A stretch of 52,179 nt of DNA from an uncultured Bacteroidota bacterium (lineage in GTDB: Bacteria > Bacteroidota > Bacteroidia > Chitinophagales > Chitinophagaceae). The position numbers and the translations under genes were made by a program. Every line of letters begins with the position of its first letter. The first letter of the stretch is position 1. This document shows positions 1 through 8,860 of this stretch, in pieces. A model generated the notes under the pieces. The model searched no databases. It saw nothing but the letters and a program-made list of their open reading frames with translations, and was not told where the DNA came from. Location of the stretch: NCBI GenBank assembly GCA_903882805.1, contig CAIRYK010000039.1, positions 1 through 52,179 of the forward strand, written 5' to 3'.

Positions 1-2
1 AT

Positions 3-1010
3 AATTATATAAATTATTTTAATAAATACATATCCGATTCTACATTTGATTCAGCTCTAAGTTATAGTGAAGGATTGGCATTTGTTAAAAACGAAAAATT
101 CACCGGATTTATTAACAATAAAGGTCAACCAGCAATAGAGATAGATGGAGTATCAGCATTAGATTTCAAAAATGGCATTGCCAAAGTAAATATAAATGAT
201 TATACTGGAAATCCTGAAGATGAAGAATGGATAATTATTGACAAAAATGGTGAAGTTGTTATTAATGGAAGTTGTTATTTTGAAGGCATAAGTGATGGTT
301 ATATTTTATGCTATTCACCGCAAGGATTGCGATATTATTTTATAAATATTAATACTAAATTAGAGCTAATTGGGAATTTTAATTTTAACGGCGTAATATA
401 TGAAGATATATATATTGCTAAGCCGTTTAGCGAAGGCTATACTGCTGTGAAGCTAAAATCTAAAATCACTTATAAAGCAAATAGAATAGAATATCGTTCA
501 GATTGGACACTTGCGGAATATGCGCAAATAGATGTTGACAATCAAATTCAATCAATTTCAGGTTGGCTATTTATGAATTATTCAGGCAATCTTATATTGG
601 GAGAATTTGCAGATTGTGGTAGTTTCTCAAACGGACTTGCACCAGTAATGAAAGGCGATTCTTGTAAATGGGGGTATATTAATAAAATTGGGGAAATGAT
701 TATAACACCTAAATATACCTCTGCCTCAAACTTTTACAAAGACATGGCAGTTGTAGCAGTAAAAAATGAGGACAATCCATATAGAATAATAAATACAGAT
801 GGCGAAGTGGTACTTGTTCTTAAAGATATAAAAGTGTCAAAACGTACTTGGTTAGGCTCCTCGTTGCAAGTTGAGAAAGCATCTAAAAATAATGATTTTT
901 ACGGAGGCCATCTAAATTATAGATTTGAAAATTCACTTTTTCAATATCTTAGACAAGACGGGATGATTTGCACTATAGGTAAAGACGGCACCCAGTATTG
1001 GGAAGATTAA
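3..1010 (+). CDS. WG-repeat protein, 5' end cut by window edge
   Basis: The frame is open from base 3 with no stop, so the gene begins outside the window; a TTG at 75 is not a convincing start because the upstream codons (SALSYSEGLAFVK) already read as part of a repeat. The visible 335 residues carry degenerate WG (KWG-like) repeats: EGLAFVKNEKFTGFINNKG, NGIAKVNI...WIIIDKNG, NGLAPVMKGDSCKWGYINK and a last one with RIINTDGEV. WG-repeat proteins are believed to form beta-rich scaffolds; no enzymatic function is known for most. The region is strongly AT-rich compared with mutS and gyrA, which suggests accessory DNA. The N-terminus, and any signal peptide or partner domain, cannot be seen. The family call is fairly sure; the cellular role is unknown. 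Confidence 0.75.
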   Translation, partial: NYINYFNKYISDSTFDSALSYSEGLAFVKNEKFTGFINNKGQPAIEIDGVSALDFKNGIAKVNINDYTGNPEDEEWIIIDKNGEVVINGSCYFEGISDGYILCYSPQGLRYYFININTKLELIGNFNFNGVIYEDIYIAKPFSEGYTAVKLKSKITYKANRIEYRSDWTLAEYAQIDVDNQIQSISGWLFMNYSGNLILGEFADCGSFSNGLAPVMKGDSCKWGYINKIGEMIITPKYTSASNFYKDMAVVAVKNEDNPYRIINTDGEVVLVLKDIKVSKRTWLGSSLQVEKASKNNDFYGGHLNYRFENSLFQYLRQDGMICTIGKDGTQYWED

Positions 1011-1088
1011 CTAAAATATAGAACACAAATGTTGTTTAAATAAATGCAAATATAGCAACATCTAAAATAGCAGCTTGTGTCGATTTAG

Positions 1089-1382
1089 ATGTATTTTTGC
1101 ACAAAAAAAATATATGACACCAATAACTGTGAAGATCAGAATAATTACCGGCATGACGAAGACATAACAAAGCCACTTTTTCTTTTTGAACAATTTGTCG
1201 ATTTGAAGTTGCCATATTTAAATGAAAACATCAGTGATATAGAAGTGGGAGGAACCATTGAGGTTAATAAGCACGTCTATAAAATCAAAGATATTACTGT
1301 TAATCTCGTGTCAGATGCGCTATCAACTGGTAATCCTAATTACGACAACAACCTTCGAATAGCCATAATTGTCGAAGAATAA
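1089..1382 (+). CDS. Small hypothetical protein
   Basis: This is a 97-residue frame starting at an ATG 78 bases after the WG-repeat gene, on the same strand and with similar AT-rich composition. I do not recognise a family. The chain has no signal peptide or membrane segment; residues about 45-97 (EVGGTIEVNKHVYKIKDITV) look like a small beta-rich domain, possibly of the sort found in short bacterial proteins encoded beside WG-repeat genes. It may be cotranscribed with its neighbour. Coding status rests on its length, its plausible amino-acid composition and the absence of a competing frame. Confidence 0.5.
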   Translation: MYFCTKKIYDTNNCEDQNNYRHDEDITKPLFLFEQFVDLKLPYLNENISDIEVGGTIEVNKHVYKIKDITVNLVSDALSTGNPNYDNNLRIAIIVEE

Positions 1383-1610
1383 TTCTTTCCGTAATTTTTC
1401 TAACCAGCTAAGTGTAAAATTACAAAACCTTAAACTATGCTTAATAAGCAATTCATCACAGAAGAACTAATATAATATAGAAATCCCCCCTAAATATTTA
1501 CCGGTATAGCAATATGGGTAATCATATTTTATTACTACCATTTTCGGAGAGTGGCTTGCATCATTAAATGTGTGAACAAGCCCATCCGATTTATTACTCA
1601 AATAGGGTAT

Positions 1611-1934
1611 TCAACTAATTCTACTTACCGGATATTTGTTTTTTGAGTTTAGTGCAGTATGAAAAACTGATATAATTCTTACTGACCTTTTTCTTTTGTT
1701 AATACGGTATACTAATAAAAAAGGGAAGGAGGACAAACCTGCTTCCCGATATAATTTATATTTTACTGAGAATATTTCAGGGTTCTGCTCTATGGTTTGG
1801 ATTTTGTTTCCTACTTCGTTTATAAACCTATTGCCTAAATCCTTTTGCTGTTCTTCATACCAGCTATAGGCAACCTTTAATTCCTTATCCGCACGAGACG
1901 AAAAATGAATGGAGTAATTCGATTTATTGACCAT
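1611..1934 (-). CDS. RelE/ParE-family toxin of a type II TA pair
   Basis: The 107-residue product matches the RelE/ParE fold: the N-terminus YSIHFSSRADKELKVAYSWY, then an amphipathic helix with LGNRFINEVGNKIQTIEQNP, then the beta-hairpin core YREAGLSSFPFLLVYRIN and RIISVFHTAL. This pattern is typical of the ParE/YoeB-like plasmid stabilisation group in Bacteroidetes. Such toxins either poison gyrase or cleave mRNA at the ribosome; the sequence does not tell which. Its start overlaps the end of the antitoxin gene by 11 bases, so translation is probably coupled, antitoxin first. The surrounding AT-rich DNA fits a mobile or accessory module. Confidence 0.85.
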   Translation of the reverse strand: MVNKSNYSIHFSSRADKELKVAYSWYEEQQKDLGNRFINEVGNKIQTIEQNPEIFSVKYKLYREAGLSSFPFLLVYRINKRKRSVRIISVFHTALNSKNKYPVSRIS

Positions 1935-2139
1935 ACCTTTCTACCCTAAGCCTTTCAATAGAATTTTTCACCTCCTCCCAAGAAACGCCTTGGTCTTCAC
2001 CTGATTCCATTGCATCGTACCTCGTGTCCAACTCAGCAACAAATTCTTTGTTATTCCACCATTCGTTTGTTTGCGAAGTCGTATTTTGCTTTAAGGGCAA
2101 TCTAACTTCGGCAAGTGGTACTTTCTTATTTGTTATCAT
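1924..2139 (-). CDS. Antitoxin of the TA pair
   Basis: A 71-residue acidic protein lies immediately upstream of and overlaps the toxin gene. The C-terminal half (VSWEEVKNSIERLRVERYG) resembles the helical neutralising segment of 'addiction module component' antitoxins, which is the part that wraps the toxin. The N-terminal half has the look of a short beta strand region (KKVPLAEVRLPL), perhaps for DNA binding and dimerisation. Position, size and overlap make the antitoxin assignment likely even though the sequence itself is weakly conserved. Expression is probably autoregulated through the consensus promoter at 2159-2189. Confidence 0.75.
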   Translation of the reverse strand: MITNKKVPLAEVRLPLKQNTTSQTNEWWNNKEFVAELDTRYDAMESGEDQGVSWEEVKNSIERLRVERYGQ

Positions 2140-2158
2140 ACATTATTTACTGGTCACT

Positions 2159-2189
2159 CAAAGTTACAAATAAATCATTTTAAGGCAAA
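2159..2189 (-). promoter_or_regulatory. Consensus Bacteroidetes promoter of the TA operon
   Basis: On the minus strand TTTG (2189-2186) is followed after 19 bases by TAACTTTG (2166-2159). This is an exact match to the Bacteroidetes -33/-7 pattern TTTG-N19-TAnnTTTG. The predicted start of transcription near 2152 would leave a leader of about 13 bases before the antitoxin ATG. Confidence 0.7.
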
Positions 2190-2439
2190 GTTTCATTTCC
2201 ATGCTTTTTTCTTAATTCTTCAACGTAATATCCAGCCCTTCAAACAAACCTGCATTCATAACAAAACAAGCACAGTTTTTAAAACCATGTGAACCAACTT
2301 TCTATCTAATTGCATCATAGCGTTTAATTGCAGCTATTTTGCGGCTACCTTCATATTATTAAATGCACATTTCAGTAATGCATCTCAAGCGTTATACACC
2401 TGAACAATGCAGAAGTCAATAATTCTACACTTACCCCCT
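2190..2439. other. Intergenic stretch without recognisable gene
   Basis: Between the TA promoter and the end of mutS I see no open frame of useful length, no hairpin followed by a T tract and no repeat. It is the boundary between the AT-rich accessory DNA and the housekeeping genes to its right. Confidence 0.5.
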
Positions 2440-5058
2440 CTACTTCCTATACTGTTCTGCTATTCCCTTCATTTCGTTAAGCTTCAGCAGTGACTCTACC
2501 GGGGTTAGGGTGTTTATGTCTGTGGCATCCAGCAATTGTTGTATGCGGCGCATATCTTCGGTTACACCGTCAAATATGTTTAGTTGGTAATTGGGGGCGG
2601 CTTTTATGCTTTTTACTTTTTGCAGGGTGTCGCCGGTGGCAGCGTGTTTTTCTTCCAGTTGGGCGAGTATCTGGTTGGCACGATCCAGCAATTTCGGGGG
2701 CATGCCTGCCATGCGTGCCACCTGTATACCAAAGCTGTGCCTGCTGCCACCGGGTGCCAGCTTGCGCAAGAAAATGACTTTGTTGCCTGTTTCTTTATGG
2801 GTTATGTGGTAGTTGCGCACTCTTGGCAATTGCTTTTCCAGTTCGTTCAATTCGTGGTAGTGGGTGGCAAACAGCGTCTTGGGCTTGTCGGGACTATTGT
2901 GCAAATGCTCTACAATGCTCCATGCCAGCGATATACCATCGTAGGTACTGGTGCCACGTCCTATCTCGTCGAGCAATACCAAACTGCGACCGGTAATGTT
3001 GTTGATGATACTGGCGGTTTCGTTCATCTCCACCATAAAAGTGCTCTCGCCACCGCTCAAGTTATCAGATGCGCCAACCCTTGTAAATATTTTGTCGGTC
3101 AAGCCAATTACAGCAGACTCAGCAGGTACAAAACTACCCATGTGCGCCATAAGCGTAATGATGGCCGTTTGTCGCAACAATGCACTCTTACCACTCATGT
3201 TTGGGCCGGTAAGTATTATCACTTGCTGGTCTGTCTTGTTTAGCGTTATGTCGTTGGCTATATAGCTATCTCCGGGTGGCAGGCGTTGCTCTATTACAGG
3301 GTGTCGGCCAGCCACAATCTCCAGCACCGGGTCGTTTACCAATACCGGGCGGCGATAATTATATTTATGAGCATTCCCGGCAAAACAAAGCAAGCAATCG
3401 AGCTGGGCAACAATGTGGGCATTGTGCTGTATTGCCGATATATAGGGGTCTATACTTACCAGCAATTGCTGATACAGTTCCAATTCTATTATCAGCATTC
3501 TGTCTTCGGCACCTAGTATCTTTTCTTCATACTCCTTCAGTTCGGGCGTTATATAGCGTTCGGCGTTGGCCAATGTTTGTTTCCTTATCCATTCGGCAGG
3601 TACCTTGTCTTTATGGGTATGCGTTACCTCAAGGTAGTAGCCAAACACATTGTTATACGATATTTTCAGGGAAGAAATGCCCGTATTTTGCGCCTCAGTT
3701 TGCTGTATCTGCAATAAATAGTCTTTACCGCTACGCGATATTTTGCGCAGATGATCCAGTTCTTCGTGCACACCCTCGCGTATCATACCGCCCTTGGCGG
3801 TTTGTGCGGGGGCTTCTTCTACTATTGTTTTTAGTATTCTTTCGCGCAGGTCGTTCAGTGGCTGTATGGAGTCTACCATTCGCACCAGCGACTCCTCTCC
3901 CGAATGCATGCACAGGTCGCGCATACCGGTCATGAAATGCAGACTGCGCGCCAGTTGCAGCGTTTCACGCGGATTTATCTTTTTGAGCGGTATCTTGCCT
4001 ACCAGTCTTTCTACATCGCCTATTTGTTTTACCAGCGAGGTGAGGCTATGGTTAAGGTCTTGTTCCTTAATAAAATGGCTTACTAAATTCAGTCGCTGCT
4101 CAATCTTGCTTAGGTCGAACAAAGGAAAAATCATCCACCGCTTCATCAGTCGGGCGCCCATGGGGGTATAGGTATGGTCTATAGCCTGAAGTAGATTTGT
4201 ACCTTGCTCATATGCGCTATGCGCCAGTTCCAGATTGCGAATGGTGAACCTGTCCATCCACAGGTAGTCGTTCGCTACCATGCGTTGCAGCGTGTTTATG
4301 TGCTGTAGTTGCGAGTGTTCTGTATCTTTCAGGTAATGCAGGGCCACACCACAGGCCACAATAGCAGCACGCATATCTTCAACGCCATAGCCTTTGAGCG
4401 ATTGGGTTTGGAAATGACTCAGACACAAATCGTAGCAATATTGCTCTCTGAATATCCATTCATCGAGCAAAAAGGTATAAACTTTAGTGTCAAACTGCTC
4501 TTTAAACCGCTTCGACTGCGACTTAGACAATATAACCTCCGATGGCTGAAAGCTCTGCAATAGCTTGTCCATGTATTCTACATTGCCCTCGGCTGCATAA
4601 AACTCACCGGTGGTAATGTCCATGAAAGCAATGCCGCATAGCGGCTCTGCAAGGTGCAACGCTGCCAGAAAGTTATTGGTGCGGTTTTCCAGCAGTTTAT
4701 CGCTGGTGGCCACACCGGGTGTTACCAGTTCGGTTACCCCGCGCTTCACAATGCCCTTCGTCAGCTTAGGATCTTCCAGTTGGTCGCAGATAGCTACACG
4801 GTAGCCTGCTTTTACCAGCTTGTGTAGATAGGTTTCAAGCGAATGGTGTGGAAAACCTGCAAGGTCAACATATGCAGCCGAACCATTAGCGCGCTTGGTA
4901 AGCGTAATACCCAGCACCCGAGATGCTATATGCGCGTCTTCATTGAAAGTTTCGTAAAAATCGCCCACTCTAAACAATAACACCGCATCAGGATATTTGT
5001 TCTTAATCTCCTTATGCTGCTTCATTAACGGGGTTTCCGCTGTTTCTTTCTTAGACAT
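2440..5058 (-). CDS. mutS: DNA mismatch repair protein MutS
   Basis: This 872-residue protein is a full-length MutS. The mismatch-reading Phe-x-Glu motif is at residues 34-36 in VGDFYETF. The Walker A loop GPNMSGKS is at 618-625, Walker B LVLLDEIGRG at about 693-702, and the ATHYHEL switch follows. The connector, lever and clamp regions lie between and the C-terminal HTH dimerisation region is present. It binds base-base mismatches and small loops and, with MutL, starts repair. The chosen ATG gives the usual short lead before TPLMKQHKEI. It is last in the minus-strand series and is separated from the membrane-TPR gene by 98 bases. Its only recognisable promoter box sits almost on the start codon (5064-5071). 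Confidence 0.98.
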   Translation of the reverse strand: MSKKETAETPLMKQHKEIKNKYPDAVLLFRVGDFYETFNEDAHIASRVLGITLTKRANGSAAYVDLAGFPHHSLETYLHKLVKAGYRVAICDQLEDPKLTKGIVKRGVTELVTPGVATSDKLLENRTNNFLAALHLAEPLCGIAFMDITTGEFYAAEGNVEYMDKLLQSFQPSEVILSKSQSKRFKEQFDTKVYTFLLDEWIFREQYCYDLCLSHFQTQSLKGYGVEDMRAAIVACGVALHYLKDTEHSQLQHINTLQRMVANDYLWMDRFTIRNLELAHSAYEQGTNLLQAIDHTYTPMGARLMKRWMIFPLFDLSKIEQRLNLVSHFIKEQDLNHSLTSLVKQIGDVERLVGKIPLKKINPRETLQLARSLHFMTGMRDLCMHSGEESLVRMVDSIQPLNDLRERILKTIVEEAPAQTAKGGMIREGVHEELDHLRKISRSGKDYLLQIQQTEAQNTGISSLKISYNNVFGYYLEVTHTHKDKVPAEWIRKQTLANAERYITPELKEYEEKILGAEDRMLIIELELYQQLLVSIDPYISAIQHNAHIVAQLDCLLCFAGNAHKYNYRRPVLVNDPVLEIVAGRHPVIEQRLPPGDSYIANDITLNKTDQQVIILTGPNMSGKSALLRQTAIITLMAHMGSFVPAESAVIGLTDKIFTRVGASDNLSGGESTFMVEMNETASIINNITGRSLVLLDEIGRGTSTYDGISLAWSIVEHLHNSPDKPKTLFATHYHELNELEKQLPRVRNYHITHKETGNKVIFLRKLAPGGSRHSFGIQVARMAGMPPKLLDRANQILAQLEEKHAATGDTLQKVKSIKAAPNYQLNIFDGVTEDMRRIQQLLDATDINTLTPVESLLKLNEMKGIAEQYRK

Positions 5059-5063
5059 TACTG

Positions 5064-5071
5064 CAAATGTA
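5064..5071 (-). promoter_or_regulatory. Possible -7 box of mutS
   Basis: The minus strand reads TACATTTG, an exact TAnnTTTG match, ending six bases before the mutS ATG. If used, transcription would start at or within a base or two of the start codon, giving a leaderless message. No TTG-like -33 element is found at the right distance, so support is limited. Confidence 0.35.
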
Positions 5072-5156
5072 ATTCCTTTAAAACTCGCTATCTGTGCTTA
5101 TTACCGCGTTAGCCAGCGCACATTGTGGATATGTGGATAAACCAAGGCATTGGCGC

Positions 5157-7103
5157 CTATTGACAATACCGCTGCAAACTCTGCCGCGCATCAATATTTC
5201 CCTGCTGCGCCGCCTGTTGCCATAAACTGCATGCCTGCTGCTTATTATTAAGGTTGAAATAAGCCTGACCCATAAAATACATTGTGCGATTGTCGTCAGG
5301 GTGCAGTTTCAAGATGGTTGCGTAGTCTGCCAAAGCGGCGCTCCAATCTCCTGCATTAGATTTTAGCGCAGCACGATTATAATAAGGCTTATCGAATTCT
5401 GGTGCAATTAAAATTGCTTTGTCGTAGTCGCGCAGCGCAGCCGGTATAGATCCGGAATTCTGTAATGCCCAGCCCCGGTTGTTATAGGCTTCGGGATAGT
5501 TCGGTTTCAGTTTTATTGCAGTGGCAAAGTCGTCAATAGCGTTTTGTACACTGCCCGTCCTAAATAGCGCATACCCGCGTTTATTATAGGCCTCCGGCAT
5601 TGTATGATTTAAGTCTATTGCCCGCGAATAATCAGCTAACGCTGATTTAAGATTGCCGGTTTTATCCATCGCTACGCCTCTTGCAAAAAAAGCATTTGCT
5701 GCAAAAGCAAAACCGGGATTAATTTCAATAGCTTTTGTATAATCCGCAATAGCGCCAGTTATGTCATTGATACTACTTCTATAATTGCCGCGAAGAAGAT
5801 AAATAACATTGACATCCTTCGCGCCGGCATTTTTTTCAATAACATCTGTAAAAAGCGTTTCATCGTTTTCCCAAACACCAATTCTATCATAGCTTTGAAT
5901 TGAGAACACAACAACTATAGCAGCTATTATGTACAACCCTGTTTGCTGATTTCTTGCCGTCTTTAACTTACTAATGTATTGACCTAAAATATAGAACAAA
6001 CCCAAGTAAGGCACATAGGTATAGCGCTCGGCAGTTAAAGCTGAACCTACCGACAAAATCTGCAGCATGACCGAAATGCTGATAACAAAAAATGCAATAC
6101 CAAACCAATAGTCGCGATACATTGAACTGTGTCGATTGATGCGCAACGATAAATAAATTATACCCGCCAATACCGGCGCAGAAACATAATACAACCATGG
6201 CATGCCGCCATCAGTCACTTCAGGAAAATAGTGAAACGCGGAAAGCTGAACGGGTATAATGGCATGAAGCAGGTACCAACAGATACCTGAAACGATCATA
6301 AAAAAACCGTTGACGAACCCAAATCTACTAAACAGTAAGTCAACCGGTCCGCCTGCTTTCTGCGCGTAAATATTGACAATACCAAAAAATAAAGCAAGCG
6401 CAAAGAAGGGTATTTTATCAACTATAGCTGATTTATTTATCCGAGCGCCCATGTACCAATCTATCAGTAACAGCAATAAAGGAAGGGTGACGGCAGATGG
6501 TTTGGATAACAAAGCCAAAAGAAAGAAAACCGCTACCTGAGCATAAGTAATTAAACCTCCATTGCACCTATAATTGATATAGGTAATCAGCGACAACAAA
6601 TAAAAGCAGGTGTACAAGACATCTTTCAGTTCGGCTATCCAGGCTACAGATTCAACATGCATCGGGTGTAGTGCAAACAAAGCAGTAACAATAGCGGAAG
6701 TAACTGAACTTCCGCTAAGTTGCATAACCAATCGATAAACCAGAAGTACGTTGATGACATGCAATATTATATTTAACCCATGATAGGGTAGAGGATTAAT
6801 GCCCCATAAGTTATACAAAACAAAATATGCGAAAGTGGTAAGGGGATGGTAGTTGCTTTGATAGTAAGTACTGAAAATTACCTTAACTCCATGCCAGCTG
6901 AAATCGCGCAGGTAGGGATTGTTGATTATATAAAAATCATCGTCGTTAGTGGTAATGCTGTTGAAAATAGCCTTGTAATAAACAACAGCTGTAATGACTG
7001 CAATTAAAAAAGGCATCCATTTCCACACACCAAATTGTGTGCCTTGGTCGATGGTTTCATTTTGTAACGACGAAACATTTTTGACGGGTCTATTGCCTTT
7101 CAT
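5157..7103 (-). CDS. Membrane protein with C-terminal TPR repeats (GT-C/TMTC-like)
   Basis: The 648-residue protein has a cytoplasmic start, then about ten hydrophobic membrane segments (residues about 30-410), then five to six TPR repeats (about 430-640; for example AYNKRGYALFRTGSVQNAI and AYNNRGWALQNSGSIPAAL). The first extracytoplasmic loop contains NDDDFYIINNP, an acidic motif in the place of the metal/donor-binding acidic residues of GT-C glycosyltransferases. The arrangement matches eukaryotic TMTC O-mannosyltransferases and many bacterial proteins annotated as 'tetratricopeptide repeat protein'. I infer a lipid-linked-sugar-dependent glycosyltransferase acting on exported proteins, with the TPRs facing the periplasm; the substrate is unknown. 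A TAAGTTTG box at 7129-7136 may give it its own promoter. Confidence 0.8.
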   Translation of the reverse strand: MKGNRPVKNVSSLQNETIDQGTQFGVWKWMPFLIAVITAVVYYKAIFNSITTNDDDFYIINNPYLRDFSWHGVKVIFSTYYQSNYHPLTTFAYFVLYNLWGINPLPYHGLNIILHVINVLLVYRLVMQLSGSSVTSAIVTALFALHPMHVESVAWIAELKDVLYTCFYLLSLITYINYRCNGGLITYAQVAVFFLLALLSKPSAVTLPLLLLLIDWYMGARINKSAIVDKIPFFALALFFGIVNIYAQKAGGPVDLLFSRFGFVNGFFMIVSGICWYLLHAIIPVQLSAFHYFPEVTDGGMPWLYYVSAPVLAGIIYLSLRINRHSSMYRDYWFGIAFFVISISVMLQILSVGSALTAERYTYVPYLGLFYILGQYISKLKTARNQQTGLYIIAAIVVVFSIQSYDRIGVWENDETLFTDVIEKNAGAKDVNVIYLLRGNYRSSINDITGAIADYTKAIEINPGFAFAANAFFARGVAMDKTGNLKSALADYSRAIDLNHTMPEAYNKRGYALFRTGSVQNAIDDFATAIKLKPNYPEAYNNRGWALQNSGSIPAALRDYDKAILIAPEFDKPYYNRAALKSNAGDWSAALADYATILKLHPDDNRTMYFMGQAYFNLNNKQQACSLWQQAAQQGNIDARQSLQRYCQ

Positions 7104-7128
7104 AAAACGAAAATAACAATAGTTTTCA

Positions 7129-7136
7129 CAAACTTA
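7129..7136 (-). promoter_or_regulatory. Possible -7 box of the membrane-TPR gene
   Basis: The minus strand reads TAAGTTTG within the 44-base gap after the M1 peptidase gene. It fits TAnnTTTG and lies 26 bases before the start codon. A matching -33 element is not evident. Confidence 0.35.
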
Positions 7137-7147
7137 TTCAGGGTAGT

Positions 7148-8860
7148 TTATTGTGCGGTCGTCATCAAAAAATCGTTGGTAAACTGTACGTTATAACCGC
7201 CCTTCCATTTTATTTGCTGCCACTCTGCTGTAGGTTGCAACAGGGCTTTTGCTTTGCTGCCTGCTATAGATACCGGTAATGTAAAACCATCAACTACATT
7301 CGTAAACCTGTAGTGCAGTTCTTTATCCTTAATATAATAATTAAGCTGAGGGATTTGGGTGGTACGTAGGTATTGATTGAAAAACGATTTCAAGTCAAGA
7401 CCCGTATTTGTTGCAATATAATCCTCCACCTGCTTTGTGGTCACCTGCATATGGTGAAAATCGCGACCCAAACCACGCAGCATTTTCCGGAACCTATCAT
7501 CATCGTTGGTAAGTGTTCTTATCATGTGCATTACGGCTGAGCCCTTGTCGTATATATCGCCCGAGCCTTCTTTATTTACACCATATGGCCCTATAAGCGG
7601 TTTATCGTTGCGTATGTCGCGCCATTGCCCCCGGCAATACTGTTGCCCTTGCTGCTTATCCAGTATCCACTCCGCAAACAACGACTCCGAATAGGTGGTA
7701 ATGCCTTCGTGTATCCAATTATCGGCCATATCGGCGGCGGTAACATTATTGCCAAACCACTCATGTCCACTTTCGTGAACGACAATAAAATCAAATTTTT
7801 GTCCGACTCCCGTATTTGATCGGTCGCGACCTAAATAACCCATTTGGTATTTATTGCCATAAGCTACAGCGCTTTGGTGTTCCATGCCCAAATAGGGAGC
7901 CTCTACAAGTTTGTAACCGTCTTCGTAAAAAGGGTAGGGCCCCATCCAGTATTCAAAGCAATGCAACATACTTTTTACCACGGCAAACTGTTTTTTGGCA
8001 CGCTCTAAATTATAGCTCAGTACCCAGTAGCTTAGGTCCAGTTTCCCTTTTTCGCTCATTAATGTATCTTGCCAGCTTACGTAATCGCCAATGTAAAAAG
8101 TAGCGTCGTAAGTATTTATGGGGTTCTTCACTTCCCATTCCCAAACCATTTCCGGACTATTGATTGCCTCATTTTCTTTTGTTTTGGTCAATCCTACCAA
8201 CCGGCCATTACTTACTGCTTTCAAATTTTTCAGCGCCTCATCTTTAAGGTGGATGCTTACTTTCATACCACTGTCCGGTTCGTCCCATTGCGTATCTTTG
8301 CAGGGCCACCAAACGCTGGCGCCAAGTCCCTGACACGATACAGCTATCCATGGCATGCCTAAGCTGTCTTTTGCCCACGATATCCCACCATCCCATGGAG
8401 GATTAACCGCTTTGCGGGGATGCCCGTTATAAACAACTGTCAGTTCATAGATTTTGCTCTTATCTAATATACTAAATGGATATATCAACCACCAAACATT
8501 CCCTTCTTTAACAGATTTCAGTTGTAAAGGTTCAGTGCCTGACAAATGCTCTCCAACTGCAACCAAACTAATTTTTGTTATTTCTAATGAATCCTGCAAG
8601 TCAATTTGCATACTATCGTTTGGAGTACCGGTAATGCTAAACGATATAGTATTTGAGCCACTTATGCTTTTATCTGTTTGGTTTAGCGATACATCCAGCT
8701 TATAGTGCAATACATTCCACCAGTTGCGACCGCGCCCATTGCTTCCCCTAAGTGTATCCTGCCGATCGAAGGCTTGTACATTAAAGCCATTCATCGAAAG
8801 TAGAGCGGTAATTACCAACGGTAGGAAATAGCATTTACAATTCATTGTTTTACAGGTCAT
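7148..8860 (-). CDS. Exported M1-family metallopeptidase (copy 2)
   Basis: From the ATG at 8860, which overlaps the TGA of the upstream gene as ATGA, the product is 570 residues; an in-frame ATG at 8845 is also possible. Both give a signal peptide ending near NVQA. The zinc site HESGH is at 362-366, with the third ligand Glu385 in NWIHEGIT, exactly 18 residues on. The substrate-binding loop reads GMEHQ (about 325-329) where classical aminopeptidase N has GAMEN. The length of about 570 is normal for Bacteroidetes M1 proteins that lack the long helical C-terminal domain. It likely trims peptides in the periplasm. It is a tandem paralog of the next gene upstream, sharing DTLRGSNGRGR after the signal peptide and PPWDGGISW. 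Confidence 0.93.
   Translation of the reverse strand: MTCKTMNCKCYFLPLVITALLSMNGFNVQAFDRQDTLRGSNGRGRNWWNVLHYKLDVSLNQTDKSISGSNTISFSITGTPNDSMQIDLQDSLEITKISLVAVGEHLSGTEPLQLKSVKEGNVWWLIYPFSILDKSKIYELTVVYNGHPRKAVNPPWDGGISWAKDSLGMPWIAVSCQGLGASVWWPCKDTQWDEPDSGMKVSIHLKDEALKNLKAVSNGRLVGLTKTKENEAINSPEMVWEWEVKNPINTYDATFYIGDYVSWQDTLMSEKGKLDLSYWVLSYNLERAKKQFAVVKSMLHCFEYWMGPYPFYEDGYKLVEAPYLGMEHQSAVAYGNKYQMGYLGRDRSNTGVGQKFDFIVVHESGHEWFGNNVTAADMADNWIHEGITTYSESLFAEWILDKQQGQQYCRGQWRDIRNDKPLIGPYGVNKEGSGDIYDKGSAVMHMIRTLTNDDDRFRKMLRGLGRDFHHMQVTTKQVEDYIATNTGLDLKSFFNQYLRTTQIPQLNYYIKDKELHYRFTNVVDGFTLPVSIAGSKAKALLQPTAEWQQIKWKGGYNVQFTNDFLMTTAQ

Noticed and set aside
2490-4804. Several plus-strand frames (up to 219 codons) opposite mutS
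   Set aside because: They lie antisense to a fully conserved MutS, have odd composition rich in Cys, His and Arg, and match no domain; they are shadows.
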